Below, one piece after another: positions 26,649 to 35,166 of a stretch of DNA of 64,000 nucleotides. The notes under the pieces are model-generated. The model was given only the letters and a program-made list of their open reading frames with translations. It did no database searches and was not told the origin of the DNA. The stretch's first letter is position 1; each line of letters opens with the position of its first letter. Origin of the DNA: Nonomuraea sp. SBT364 (GTDB taxonomy: Bacteria > Actinomycetota > Actinomycetes > Streptosporangiales > Streptosporangiaceae); assembly GCF_001083785.1 (NCBI RefSeq), contig NZ_LAVL01000005.1:1-64000 (forward strand), given 5' to 3'. The translations under genes and the position numbers were made by a program.

Positions 26649-27460
26649 GGCTGCGGCGCGCCGGGATGTACATCCTGCTGTCGGCGATCGGCCTGGTCTT
26701 CGTCGGCCCCTTCCTGATCCTGCTCTCCGCGGGACTGAAGCCCGCCGGCCAGGCGGTCTTCTCCTTCCCGCCCGACATCATCCCCAGACCGCCGGTCCTG
26801 ACCTGGGTGATCGAGGCCTGGACCGCCATCCCGTTCCCCGCCTACCTGCTCAACTCGGTGATCTACGTCGGCGTCACGGTCCCGCTGTACATGCTCGTGT
26901 CCGCGCTGTGCGCCTACCCGCTCGCCCGGATGAACTTCCGCGGCAAGAACCTCATCTTCTTCGCCATCCTGTCCACGATGTTCCTGCCGGGCGAGGTCAT
27001 GCTCATCCCCAGGTTCCTCGTGGTCTCCCAGCTCGGGATGGCCGACACCTACGCGGGGGTGATCCTGCCGGGGGTGCTCTCGGCCTTCGGGATCTTCCTG
27101 CTCCGGCAGACGTTCGCGGGGGTGCCGCGCGAGGTCGTGGACGCCGCCCGCACCGACGGCTGCCACGAGCTGCGGATCTTCTGGCACGTCATGCTCCCCG
27201 CCGCCCGTCCCACCCTGGCGATCCTCGGCATCTTCGGCTTCATCTCGGTCTGGAACAGCTTCATCTGGCCGCTGGTCGTGCTGAAGGACTCCGCGAAGTA
27301 TCCGGTCGCGCTGGGGATCGCCTACCTCGCCGGGATCACCGGCACAGACGTCCGAAGCCTGGCAGCCGGGACGATCATCTCGATCATCCCGGTCGTCGTC
27401 ATTTTCATGATCATGCAACGACACGTACTCGAAGGCATGCGCGGCGCGGTCAAGGGCTGA
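26645..27460 (+). CDS. Sugar ABC transporter permease, MalG type
   Basis: A 271-residue permease with six hydrophobic segments and the EAA-like loop VDAARTDGCHELRIFWHVMLP. The C-terminus (QRHVLEGMRGAVKG) is typical of carbohydrate-uptake family 1 permeases. It is coupled to the preceding permease by an ATGA overlap. Confidence 0.92.
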   Translation: MRLRRAGMYILLSAIGLVFVGPFLILLSAGLKPAGQAVFSFPPDIIPRPPVLTWVIEAWTAIPFPAYLLNSVIYVGVTVPLYMLVSALCAYPLARMNFRGKNLIFFAILSTMFLPGEVMLIPRFLVVSQLGMADTYAGVILPGVLSAFGIFLLRQTFAGVPREVVDAARTDGCHELRIFWHVMLPAARPTLAILGIFGFISVWNSFIWPLVVLKDSAKYPVALGIAYLAGITGTDVRSLAAGTIISIIPVVVIFMIMQRHVLEGMRGAVKG

Positions 27461-27482
27461 CGCCGCCGGAGGTGATGGATCG

Positions 27483-29021
27483 ATGTTGACACGCAGGCAG
27501 TTCGGTCTCGGCGCGCTCGCAGCGGGCGTCCTGGGCAGCACCGTACAGACCGGGACGGCGCACGCCGCCGCCGGCTACGACTACACGGCACGGGAGACCT
27601 TCGACCACTTCGACCGGACCTTCCACGCGAGCGGTTCCGCCGGGCAGTCGACCGACAACAACGAGCACGGCGGCCTGGCCTGGGGCCAGTCCTACGTGCT
27701 CGCCGGATTCATCCGCATGTACGAGGCCTACCGGGACACCCACTACCTGGACCGGCTCGTCGCCAACATCGACCTCGTGCTGGGCAACCGCGACTCCGAA
27801 CGCGGCGTGGCCGACTACCGGGGCGAATCGCTGCCCGCCTGGCGGGCCATGCACCCCTACACGGTGGGCCTCGTCGCGCTGAAGGACGCCGCCGGCAAGC
27901 CGGTCCTGGAGGTGCGCAGCTCCCTCTCCTACGCCGACCTGACGGCCGCCACCGTGCTGGCCGGCAGCACCGCGGACCGCTTCACCCTGGAGGTGAAGAG
28001 CAGCAGGACCGGCGCGGTAGCCACCTTCGCCGACCTGACCATGGACCCCGGCTCCCCCGACTACGCGGTGAGCAAGGTCCTGGCCGCCTACCCGTCACCC
28101 AACCAGGTCACCGCCCGCGACCTCGACCCGTCGGGCACCACCCCGCCCGCCCAGGGCGCGAACCCCCTCGTCTCCCAGCCCGTGCTCTTCGCCGTGCACA
28201 CCGGCATGATCACGTACCCGATCGCGTCGTTCGCCCGGATCGTGCTGAGCACCCCCGAGCTCCGCGCCAACCGCCGCTACCTGGCCAAGGCCAAGGAGTA
28301 TCTCGCCGCGGCCAAGGCCGCCGTGGCCGTGCACGACAGGGAGTGGCGGCAGGACGACGACGGGGGCGGCCACCTCATCTGGGTCAAGGGCACCCCGCTC
28401 GGCTACGACGGCACCGAGATGCCCACCAACCAGTTCCTCGCGCTCGGGCTGACCTACGCCGAACTGGCCGCCGCCACGCGCGACCCGTTCTACGCCGACC
28501 GGGCCCGCCGGATGGCCCGCACCTTCGCCCGCGAGCTCACGGTCGACGCCGACGACGCCTACACCTGGTCGTACTGGCCCAGGTTCGGCAAGACCTATCA
28601 GGGCTTCACGGCGGCCGACGGCGTCTCGGAGTTCACCCCGTCGGGCCGGGGCGCCAAGCAGATCGAGGACCTCAGCCACGGCGCGATCGACGTGGAGTTC
28701 GCCGCCCTCGTCCGCCGTCACCGGCTGGGCTTCCGGGGGGCCGCCGACATGGGCAGGTTCGCCAGGACCTTCAGCAAGAACCTGGCCACCACCGACCCCG
28801 CCGGGGTGCCGACCACGTTCGTGCGGGTGGACGGCACCGGCGCCCTGGCCGCGGCGGGCCAGTATCTCCAGTCGCCACGCTGGATGGCCGTGTCGAAGTC
28901 GGACCCGGTGGTCTTCACCCACTCCCGGGCCATCTACGACGCCCGCGCGGTGGAGCCCCAGCAGGGGTCGTACCTCGCCTGCGTCGCCTACCTCAACTGG
29001 CACGCCCGGGTGAACGGGTGA
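27483..29021 (+). CDS. Tat-exported protein, possible glucuronyl epimerase-like or glycan-active enzyme
   Basis: A 512-residue protein with a twin-arginine signal (TRRQFGLGALAAGVLG) and a likely cleavage after AHA near residue 30. The mature protein alternates helical segments rich in aromatic and acidic residues (GLAWGQSYVLAGFIRMYEAYRDTHYLDR, then a matching C-terminal segment with FLALGLTYAELAAATRDPFYADRARRMA). This suggests an (alpha/alpha) barrel like those of D-glucuronyl C5-epimerases and some glycoside hydrolases. The assignment is tentative. GGAGG precedes the ATG and the gene lies 22 bases after the permease. Confidence 0.6.
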   Translation: MLTRRQFGLGALAAGVLGSTVQTGTAHAAAGYDYTARETFDHFDRTFHASGSAGQSTDNNEHGGLAWGQSYVLAGFIRMYEAYRDTHYLDRLVANIDLVLGNRDSERGVADYRGESLPAWRAMHPYTVGLVALKDAAGKPVLEVRSSLSYADLTAATVLAGSTADRFTLEVKSSRTGAVATFADLTMDPGSPDYAVSKVLAAYPSPNQVTARDLDPSGTTPPAQGANPLVSQPVLFAVHTGMITYPIASFARIVLSTPELRANRRYLAKAKEYLAAAKAAVAVHDREWRQDDDGGGHLIWVKGTPLGYDGTEMPTNQFLALGLTYAELAAATRDPFYADRARRMARTFARELTVDADDAYTWSYWPRFGKTYQGFTAADGVSEFTPSGRGAKQIEDLSHGAIDVEFAALVRRHRLGFRGAADMGRFARTFSKNLATTDPAGVPTTFVRVDGTGALAAAGQYLQSPRWMAVSKSDPVVFTHSRAIYDARAVEPQQGSYLACVAYLNWHARVNG

Positions 29022-29035
29022 ACGGGTGAACTGAT

Positions 29036-30094
29036 CTACTCGGCGAAGGAGGCCGCGGCGGCCAGGAAGGCGTCGTTGGCCTCCGGGTCGCCGATCGAGA
29101 TCCGGGCGCCCTCCCCCGCGAACGGCCGCACCGCCACGCCCTCCACCGCGCAGGCGGCGGCGAACTCCATGGTGCGCTCGCCGGTGCGCAGCCAGACGAA
29201 GTTCGCCTCCGTGGGCGGGACCGTCCAGCCCTGGGCGATGAGCGTCTCGCGCACCCGGGTGCGCTCCTTGACCACCGTGTCGACCCGTTCGAGCAGCTCG
29301 TCCTCGGCCTTCAGCGAGGCGATCGCGGCGATCTGCGCCAGGTGGTTGACGGCGAACGGGATGATCGTCTTGCGCACCGCCTCGGCCACCGGCTCGTGCC
29401 CGACCAGATAGCCCACCCGCAGCCCCGCCAGCCCGTACGCCTTGGAGAACGTGCGCAGCACGCACACGTTCGGCCGGTCGCGGTAGAGGGTGAGGCCGTC
29501 GGGCACCGACTCGTCGCGCACGTACTCCCGGTACGCCTCGTCCAGCACCACCAGCACGTCCTGCGGCACCCGGTCCAGGAACGCGACCAGCTCCCGCTCA
29601 CGGATCGCGGTGCCGGTCGGGTTGTTCGGGTTGCACACGAACACCATGCGGGTGGCAGGCGTGATCGCCTCGGCCATGGCGTCCAGGTCGTGGTTCTCCT
29701 CCACCAGCGGCACCCGTACGGACGTCACGCCGGACAGGTCGGCCAGCAGCGGGTACGCCTCGAACGAGCGCCACGCGTAGACGACCTCCGCGCCCGGCTC
29801 CCCCACGGTCTCGAACAGCTGCTGCGCCACGGTCACCGACCCGGCGCCCAGCGCGATGTGGCCGAACGGCACCCCGAACCGCTCCGCGATCGCCTCGGTC
29901 AGCTTGATCGCGCCCGGGTCGGGATAGCGGTTGATCTGCCGGGCCCCTTCCGCGATGGCCTCGACCACGGAAGGCAGCGGGTCGTACGGCGACTCGTTGG
30001 AGGACAGCTTGTACGACCGGCCGTCGGGGGTCGTGACGGCCTTGCCCGGCTTGTAGGCGGGCATCGTGTCCAGGATCGTGCGGAAACGAGGCAT
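29036..30094 (-). CDS. Histidinol-phosphate/aromatic aminotransferase
   Basis: A 352-residue fold-type I PLP enzyme. AYKPGK and [11 protein letters not shown] at the N-terminus, [11 protein letters not shown] for PLP binding, LDEAYREY, and the Schiff-base Lys in [15 protein letters not shown] are intact. The family includes HisC and the aromatic Pat enzymes; no other his gene is nearby, so Pat (phenylalanine/tyrosine transamination) is as likely as HisC. On the minus strand TAAGGT lies six bases before the ATG, fitting a leaderless start, although AAGG could also serve as ribosome site. Confidence 0.88.
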   Translation of the reverse strand: MPRFRTILDTMPAYKPGKAVTTPDGRSYKLSSNESPYDPLPSVVEAIAEGARQINRYPDPGAIKLTEAIAERFGVPFGHIALGAGSVTVAQQLFETVGEPGAEVVYAWRSFEAYPLLADLSGVTSVRVPLVEENHDLDAMAEAITPATRMVFVCNPNNPTGTAIRERELVAFLDRVPQDVLVVLDEAYREYVRDESVPDGLTLYRDRPNVCVLRTFSKAYGLAGLRVGYLVGHEPVAEAVRKTIIPFAVNHLAQIAAIASLKAEDELLERVDTVVKERTRVRETLIAQGWTVPPTEANFVWLRTGERTMEFAAACAVEGVAVRPFAGEGARISIGDPEANDAFLAAAASFAE

Positions 30095-30151
30095 GGCCTT
30101 ACCTTAAGGCAGCGGCCGGGGCGCCCTTCTGGGGGATGCCCGCCGGCGCCT

Positions 30152-30817
30152 TCAGTCCTTGAGCGAGCGGAGCATCGGGGGGTGCAGGAGCTCGGCGGGG
30201 CCCCGGCGGTAGAGCTTGGCCGGGCGGCCGCCGTCGCGGGTGGTGGAGGCGCCGGTCTCGACCAGGAAGCCCTCGGCCTTGGTGACCTTGCGGTGGAAGT
30301 TGCGCGGGTCCAGCGGCCGGCCCCAGACGATCTCGTACACCCGGCGCAGGTCTGCGACCGTGAACTCCGGGGGGCAGAAGGCGGCGCCGAGGGCGGTGTA
30401 TTCGAGCTTGCTCCGGGCACGCTCGACGCCGTCGAGCATGATGCGGCGGTGGTCGAAGGCCATGGCGGTCAGCGCGTCGATCGGCTGCCAGCTCATGTGG
30501 GCCTTCTCGGAGGCGGGCAGGTCGGGGGCGAGGCCGAGGTAGGCGACGCTGAGGACGCGCTGGCGCGGGTCGCGGTCGGGGTAGCCGTAGGTCTGGAGCT
30601 GTTCCAGGTGGACGGGGGCGCCCGGGAGACCGGCGCGCTCGGCGAGGATGCGGTGGGCGGCCGCCGGAAGGTCCTCGTCGAGCTGGATGAACCCGCCCGA
30701 GAGCGACCAGCGGCGCAGGAAGGGCGGGTTGTCGCGGCGCCACACGAGCGCGCTCAACGCGTGGTGGCGCACGGTGAGCACGACCAGGTCGACGCTGACC
30801 GGGATGCTCGGAACCAT
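30152..30817 (-). CDS. NrtR-like regulator: Nudix-fold sensor with winged helix
   Basis: A 221-residue protein. Residues about 8-140 are a Nudix fold whose Nudix box is degenerate (GGFIQLDEDLPAAAHRILAERAG in two parts: no REUxEE glutamates), so hydrolysis is unlikely. About 155-215 form a winged helix (FTVADLRRVYEIVWGRPLDPRNFHRKV, GRPAKLYR). This is the layout of NrtR, which binds ADP-ribose and controls NAD genes. No NAD gene is adjacent, so targets are unknown. TAACGT lies seven bases before the ATG. Confidence 0.8.
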   Translation of the reverse strand: MVPSIPVSVDLVVLTVRHHALSALVWRRDNPPFLRRWSLSGGFIQLDEDLPAAAHRILAERAGLPGAPVHLEQLQTYGYPDRDPRQRVLSVAYLGLAPDLPASEKAHMSWQPIDALTAMAFDHRRIMLDGVERARSKLEYTALGAAFCPPEFTVADLRRVYEIVWGRPLDPRNFHRKVTKAEGFLVETGASTTRDGGRPAKLYRRGPAELLHPPMLRSLKD

Positions 30818-30846
30818 GCCAGGCACGTTACACGGCCCCGGCCCGG

Positions 30847-32634
30847 TCAGGCCGCGATGCGCACGTGCAGCGGCTCGGTGGTCTCCTGGCCGACGGGGGT
30901 CTTGACGTGGATCCTGACCCATTCCCCGGCCGGCACCAGGGTCCAGTCGAACGGGACCCAGGCCGTCTCCATGTGCTCGGGCAGCTCCTCCAGCGGGTCC
31001 TGGTCCAGCCAGCCGGCCTCGGCGACGACGACCTCCTTGGCGCCGCCCGTCCACTCGATGGTGACGGTGCTGTCCTTGAGATTGTAACCGCGCACCTCCA
31101 CGCCGTCCTGGGGGGCGCGGGCGCGCCTGATGGCGTCGACCGCGACGGGCCGCCGCCAGTCCTTCTTGATCTCGTCCTCCAGCGACGGCGAGCCGCAGGT
31201 CATGTAGTCGCTCCACATGTACGAGACGATCTTCTGCACGTAGCGGCCGGCCATGGTGACGGCCTGGTCGAGGCGCTTCTTGTCGGTCTTGCCGCGGGTG
31301 CCCTGGGGGGCGCACGGCTTGTCGCCGGACGGCTCGAACGCCTCCACGTTCGCCCAGAGCTGCACACTGAAGCCGTCCTCCAGCATCTCCTCGCGGGCGG
31401 CCGCCATCTCGCGGTAGTAGTCGCGGGTCGAGCCGTGGTAGGCGATGTCGTACGTCGTCTCGCCGACGATGGGCCGCAGCCGTTCGTCCACGTCGTCGTC
31501 GCGCTCGTCCGGCCAGAACAGGCCCACCTTGCCGGTGCCTCGGCTGTCCTGCGGGGCGATGATGCCGACGCCGGTCCTGGTCAGCGCCTTGAACGCGTCG
31601 GCCACCTGGGCCGGCGTCTGGCCGAACGCGACCCGCTTGCGGGCGTCCAGGTAGGGGCTGATCAGGATGGGCTTCTCCGGCAGTTCCTGCTCGACGATCT
31701 TGTGCTGGTCCGCGTACACCTGGAGGGTCGGGTTCGTCGCCAGCGTCTCGCTCATCTGCACCTCGAACGGCTGGTAGACGCCGCCGAGCGAGCGCCGCTC
31801 GGCGAAGCGGACGCCGTAGTCCTGCACGATGCGCCGCGTCAGCGTGGTGAGCGTGCCGAGATGCTCCGGGTTGGCCCTGATCTGCGATTTCGGGTCGCGC
31901 GGCGCCAGCGGCAACGCCGGGAACACCCGGACGCCGAACCGGTCGCCCAGGTCGAGCAGTTCGGCCAGGCTGTCCTTCGGCGCGCCCGCGATCAGGATCA
32001 GGTCGTACGTCCTGGCCCTGGTGAAGTCGCACGTGGGGTCGTCGGAGCCGTCCATGGGCGCCAGGACGCGGAAGTAGAGGTGCTTGCCGCCGCGGATCGT
32101 GCGCTCCATCGGCGCGCACCGGAACAGGTCGGGGCCGAACGACTCGTCGGTGCGATAGACGTACGTGCGCCCGATGCGGTTGTCCGGGTTGGCCGCCTTC
32201 AGGTCGCGCTCGGCGGCGGCGTGGCAGGACAGCCCGTCCTCGACGCAGTCCTCGTAACGGGCGTCGAGGGTGCCGTCCTTCGTCTTGACGAAGCCGGCGT
32301 CGTCGATGGGGCGGTACTGCAGGCCGTAGCCGATCCTGATGACCGTGTCGCCGCCGACCTGGTGGATCTCCTGGAACTGGCGGCGCCAGGTGCACGGGTT
32401 GGATCTGGGGGTGACCCAGTATCCGGTGACGGCGTACGGGGCCTTCTCGCCGGTGTCGAACGTTCCACACGGGTCGGTGAACTCGTCGACCGTCGGCGTC
32501 TGCTCGGTCTCGGCCGGGGTCGGTTCGGTGGTCCGGGTGGCGGTCTTGACGGGTTCGTCGTCGGGCAGAACCAGGACCACGGCCCCCACCGCGGCCAGGA
32601 TCACGGCCCCCAGGAGTACGAAGAGCCAGCGCAC
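30847..32634 (-). CDS. Membrane-anchored exported DUF4434-like protein
   Basis: A 595-residue protein with an N-terminal signal anchor (about 4-24), a Thr/Pro/Glu linker, a large domain (about 65-490) and a C-terminal beta domain. The middle resembles DUF4434, a TIM-barrel relative of glycoside hydrolases: GVYQPFEVQMSE, ILISPYLDARKR and VGIIAPQDSRGTG are the strand ends I would expect. Several Cys suggest disulfides outside the cell. It ends the minus-strand polysaccharide gene set, 43 bases after the glycosyltransferase, so a role in trimming or handling the polymer is likely but unproven. Confidence 0.65.
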   Translation of the reverse strand: MRWLFVLLGAVILAAVGAVVLVLPDDEPVKTATRTTEPTPAETEQTPTVDEFTDPCGTFDTGEKAPYAVTGYWVTPRSNPCTWRRQFQEIHQVGGDTVIRIGYGLQYRPIDDAGFVKTKDGTLDARYEDCVEDGLSCHAAAERDLKAANPDNRIGRTYVYRTDESFGPDLFRCAPMERTIRGGKHLYFRVLAPMDGSDDPTCDFTRARTYDLILIAGAPKDSLAELLDLGDRFGVRVFPALPLAPRDPKSQIRANPEHLGTLTTLTRRIVQDYGVRFAERRSLGGVYQPFEVQMSETLATNPTLQVYADQHKIVEQELPEKPILISPYLDARKRVAFGQTPAQVADAFKALTRTGVGIIAPQDSRGTGKVGLFWPDERDDDVDERLRPIVGETTYDIAYHGSTRDYYREMAAAREEMLEDGFSVQLWANVEAFEPSGDKPCAPQGTRGKTDKKRLDQAVTMAGRYVQKIVSYMWSDYMTCGSPSLEDEIKKDWRRPVAVDAIRRARAPQDGVEVRGYNLKDSTVTIEWTGGAKEVVVAEAGWLDQDPLEELPEHMETAWVPFDWTLVPAGEWVRIHVKTPVGQETTEPLHVRIAA

Positions 32635-32677
32635 GTTCAGGAACCTACCGCCCTCATGATCTGCCCGAGATAAACGG

Positions 32678-33766
32678 TTATTGCTTGACTCCGGCCCAGG
32701 ATTCGAGCTGGGAGACGAACCGCTTGGCCGAGTTGGGCCAGTGGTGGTTCGCGCGTGCCGCCGCGTAGCCGCGGGCGCCCTGCGCCCGGCGCTCGCGTAC
32801 GTCGTCCCTCAAGGTCAGCACCGCCTGGGCCACGGCCTTCGGATCCTCCCAGGGCACCACGACGCCGCTTTCGTATCGCTCCACGAGTTCGACCGCGCGC
32901 GGGGACGGGGTGGTGATGACCGGGATGCCGTGCGCCATGTACTCCACGATCTTCGTGGGCATCGAGTGGCGGTAGTTCGGCTCGTCGTGCAGCAGCGACA
33001 GGCCCGCCAGCGCGCCGTCGAGCCGCTTGAGCGCCTCGTCGTTCGGCATGAAGTCGCGCCACTCCAGCAGGCCGTCCGCGACGGCCTGGTTGAGCAGCGG
33101 CCGGCTCTGCGGGTCCGCGTAGCCGATCAGCTCCACCGCCACCCGGTACGGCTGCAGCAGCTTGGCCACCTCGATCGACTCGAGCACCCCCCGGGCCCTG
33201 GACAGCCAGCCGAGGTAGACCACCCGGTCGTCGCCCGGCGGCGTCACCGAGTCGGGCACCCACGTCTCGTTCGGCACGATGAGGTGGGCGTTCCTGAACC
33301 GGCCCGCGTAGGCCGTCTCGGCCAGCAGCAGGTGCAGGTTGCTCTCGGCGGCGGCCTCCAGCATGCGCGCCATGAAGCGCACCAGCGGGCGCAGCGGCGC
33401 GGGCAGCCACGGCTTGAGCGAGAGCGTGGCCGGGGTGTCCTCGTGCACGTCCCACACCACCGGCGGCCTGTTGCGCACGCCCCAGACGGCGAACAGCAGC
33501 TCAGGGTCGTGGATCAGCACCAGGTCGACCTTGCCGCGCATCCGCTTGAACAGCCTGCGCGCCGCCCAGGTGGCCGACAACCGCTTACGCTGGACGGCCC
33601 TCGGGAGGTCGACACCGGTCACCCACGACCTCGGCACCACGCCGTGAGCGGTGTAGGAGGCGGCGTACGTGACCTCATGACCGGCATCCACGAGGGCGCG
33701 GATCTGCCTATGCAGAATTCTCGCGTCCTCGGGGTTATGCACCACCGTCATGACGAGCACGTGCAC
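32678..33766 (-). CDS. Glycosyltransferase, GT4 (GT-B fold)
   Basis: A 362-residue GT-B enzyme. The N-terminus HVLVMTVVHNPEDARILHRQIRAL is typical of GT4 members of capsule loci, and the C-terminal nucleotide-sugar site reads KIVEYMAHGIPVITTPSPRAVELV. Sugar donor and acceptor are unknown. GGAGGG lies nine bases before the GTG at 33766, which removes a 19-residue extension that would overlap the dehydrogenase gene. Confidence 0.85.
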   Translation of the reverse strand: MHVLVMTVVHNPEDARILHRQIRALVDAGHEVTYAASYTAHGVVPRSWVTGVDLPRAVQRKRLSATWAARRLFKRMRGKVDLVLIHDPELLFAVWGVRNRPPVVWDVHEDTPATLSLKPWLPAPLRPLVRFMARMLEAAAESNLHLLLAETAYAGRFRNAHLIVPNETWVPDSVTPPGDDRVVYLGWLSRARGVLESIEVAKLLQPYRVAVELIGYADPQSRPLLNQAVADGLLEWRDFMPNDEALKRLDGALAGLSLLHDEPNYRHSMPTKIVEYMAHGIPVITTPSPRAVELVERYESGVVVPWEDPKAVAQAVLTLRDDVRERRAQGARGYAAARANHHWPNSAKRFVSQLESWAGVKQ

Positions 33767-33785
33767 TGCGCGCAGCCCTCCGTCG

Positions 33786-35048
33786 CTACAGCCGCTCGAC
33801 GCGTTCACCCTCGGTGAGAACACCGCGGGTGTCGAGCACGAGCCGGGCCTTTGCCTCGACCATGCCGAGGTCGAACGCGGCGTGCTGCTGCATCAGCAGC
33901 GTCACGTCGGCATCGGCCACGGCCTTGGCCAGATCTTCCTCACGCCGGACCGGCGTGCCGTCTACCGACCACTCCTTGACGTACGGGTCGGCGAACGTGA
34001 GCTCGGCCCCGAGTTCCAGCAGCGCACGCGCCACCGGGAGGGCCGGGGTCTCTCGCTCGTCGGCGATGTCCGGCTTGTAGGTGACGCCGAGCATGACCAC
34101 CCGGGCGCCGTTCACTGCCTTCTTGTGCCTGTTGAGCAGACGCTGCACGCGGGCGACCACGTACGACGGCATCCGCTCGTTGATCTCCTGGGCCAGCTCG
34201 ACGAACCGGAACGGGTAGCCGAGCTTGCGCACCGTGTAGGACAGGTACGAGGGGTCGACGGGGATGCAGTGCCCGCCGACGCCCGGTCCGGGCAGGAACT
34301 TGTGGAACCCGAACGGCTTGGTCGCCGCCGCCTCGATCGACTCCCACAGGTCGATGCCGAGCTCGTCGCAGAAGATCGCCATCTCGTTGACGAGGGCGAT
34401 GTTGACGTGCCGGTAGGTGTTCTCCAGCAGCTTGGCCATCTCGGCCTCGCGGGTGCCGCTGACCGGGACGACCTGCTCGATGAACTGGCCGTAGAAGGCC
34501 GTGGCCCGGTCGCGGCAGGTCATCGTGTAGCCGCCGACGACCTTGGGGGTGTTGCGCAGGCCGTACTTGGCGTTGCCCGGGTCGATGCGCTCGGGCGAGA
34601 AGGCCAGGTGGAAGTCCTCGCCGGCGACGAGGCCGGAAGCCTCCAGGAGCGGGCGGGCCACCTCGTCGGTGGTGCCCGGCCAGGTGGTGGACTCCAGGAC
34701 GACGAGCGTGCCCTTGGTCAGGTTGCGCGCGACGGTCATGGTGGCGCCCTCGACCGCGGACAGGTCGGGGCGGTGGTCCTCATCCAGCGGCGTCGGCACG
34801 CAGATGACGATCGTGTTGCTCCTGGCCAGCACGGACTCGTCGAGCGTGGCGCTGAACCCGTTGGCCAGCATGTGCTCGAGGTCGGCGTCGGTCAGGTCAT
34901 CGATGTAGGACTGCCCGGCGTTGAGCGCGTCGATCTTGCGGGGGTCGACGTCCACGCCGACGACCCGCAGCCCGGCGGCCACAGCCTCTTTGGCGAGAGG
35001 CATGCCGACGTAGCCCAGACCGATGACAGCCAAGTCGATTTCTGTCAC
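33786..35048 (-). CDS. UDP-N-acetylmannosamine/UDP-sugar 6-dehydrogenase, WecC-like
   Basis: A 420-residue NAD-dependent nucleotide-sugar dehydrogenase that oxidises C6 to a uronic acid. Present are the Rossmann start AVIGLGYVGMPLA, the catalytic Cys in GPGVGGHCIPVDPSYL, the Lys/Asn region (AEMAKLLENTYRHVNIALVNE) and the C-terminal VTYKPDIADERETPA. With the 2-epimerase at 36906, UDP-ManNAcA is the likely product; UDP-GlcNAcA is an alternative. The GTG at 35048 gives the family N-terminus with AAGG upstream; a GTG at 35078 would add ten residues. Confidence 0.87.
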   Translation of the reverse strand: MTEIDLAVIGLGYVGMPLAKEAVAAGLRVVGVDVDPRKIDALNAGQSYIDDLTDADLEHMLANGFSATLDESVLARSNTIVICVPTPLDEDHRPDLSAVEGATMTVARNLTKGTLVVLESTTWPGTTDEVARPLLEASGLVAGEDFHLAFSPERIDPGNAKYGLRNTPKVVGGYTMTCRDRATAFYGQFIEQVVPVSGTREAEMAKLLENTYRHVNIALVNEMAIFCDELGIDLWESIEAAATKPFGFHKFLPGPGVGGHCIPVDPSYLSYTVRKLGYPFRFVELAQEINERMPSYVVARVQRLLNRHKKAVNGARVVMLGVTYKPDIADERETPALPVARALLELGAELTFADPYVKEWSVDGTPVRREEDLAKAVADADVTLLMQQHAAFDLGMVEAKARLVLDTRGVLTEGERVERL

Positions 35049-35166
35049 AGCAGTGCCTTGGAGAGCCGGAAACAACACTTCATGGTCGCAAAGGTTATCT
35101 CAAGTCCACCTAGCTCACGCCTAATGCGACCGAACCCGTCGTAACAGACAGCCAATCCGTAGGTCA

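Noticed and set aside
29013-29034. Short tandem gggtgaac repeat after the Tat-protein gene
   Set aside because: Only about two and a half copies at a gene end; no sign of function.
30152-32470. A 772-codon frame continuing upstream of the NrtR-like gene through the DUF4434-like gene
   Set aside because: The extra part is an out-of-frame reading of the exported protein gene. The recognisable protein starts at 30817 with its own -10 box.
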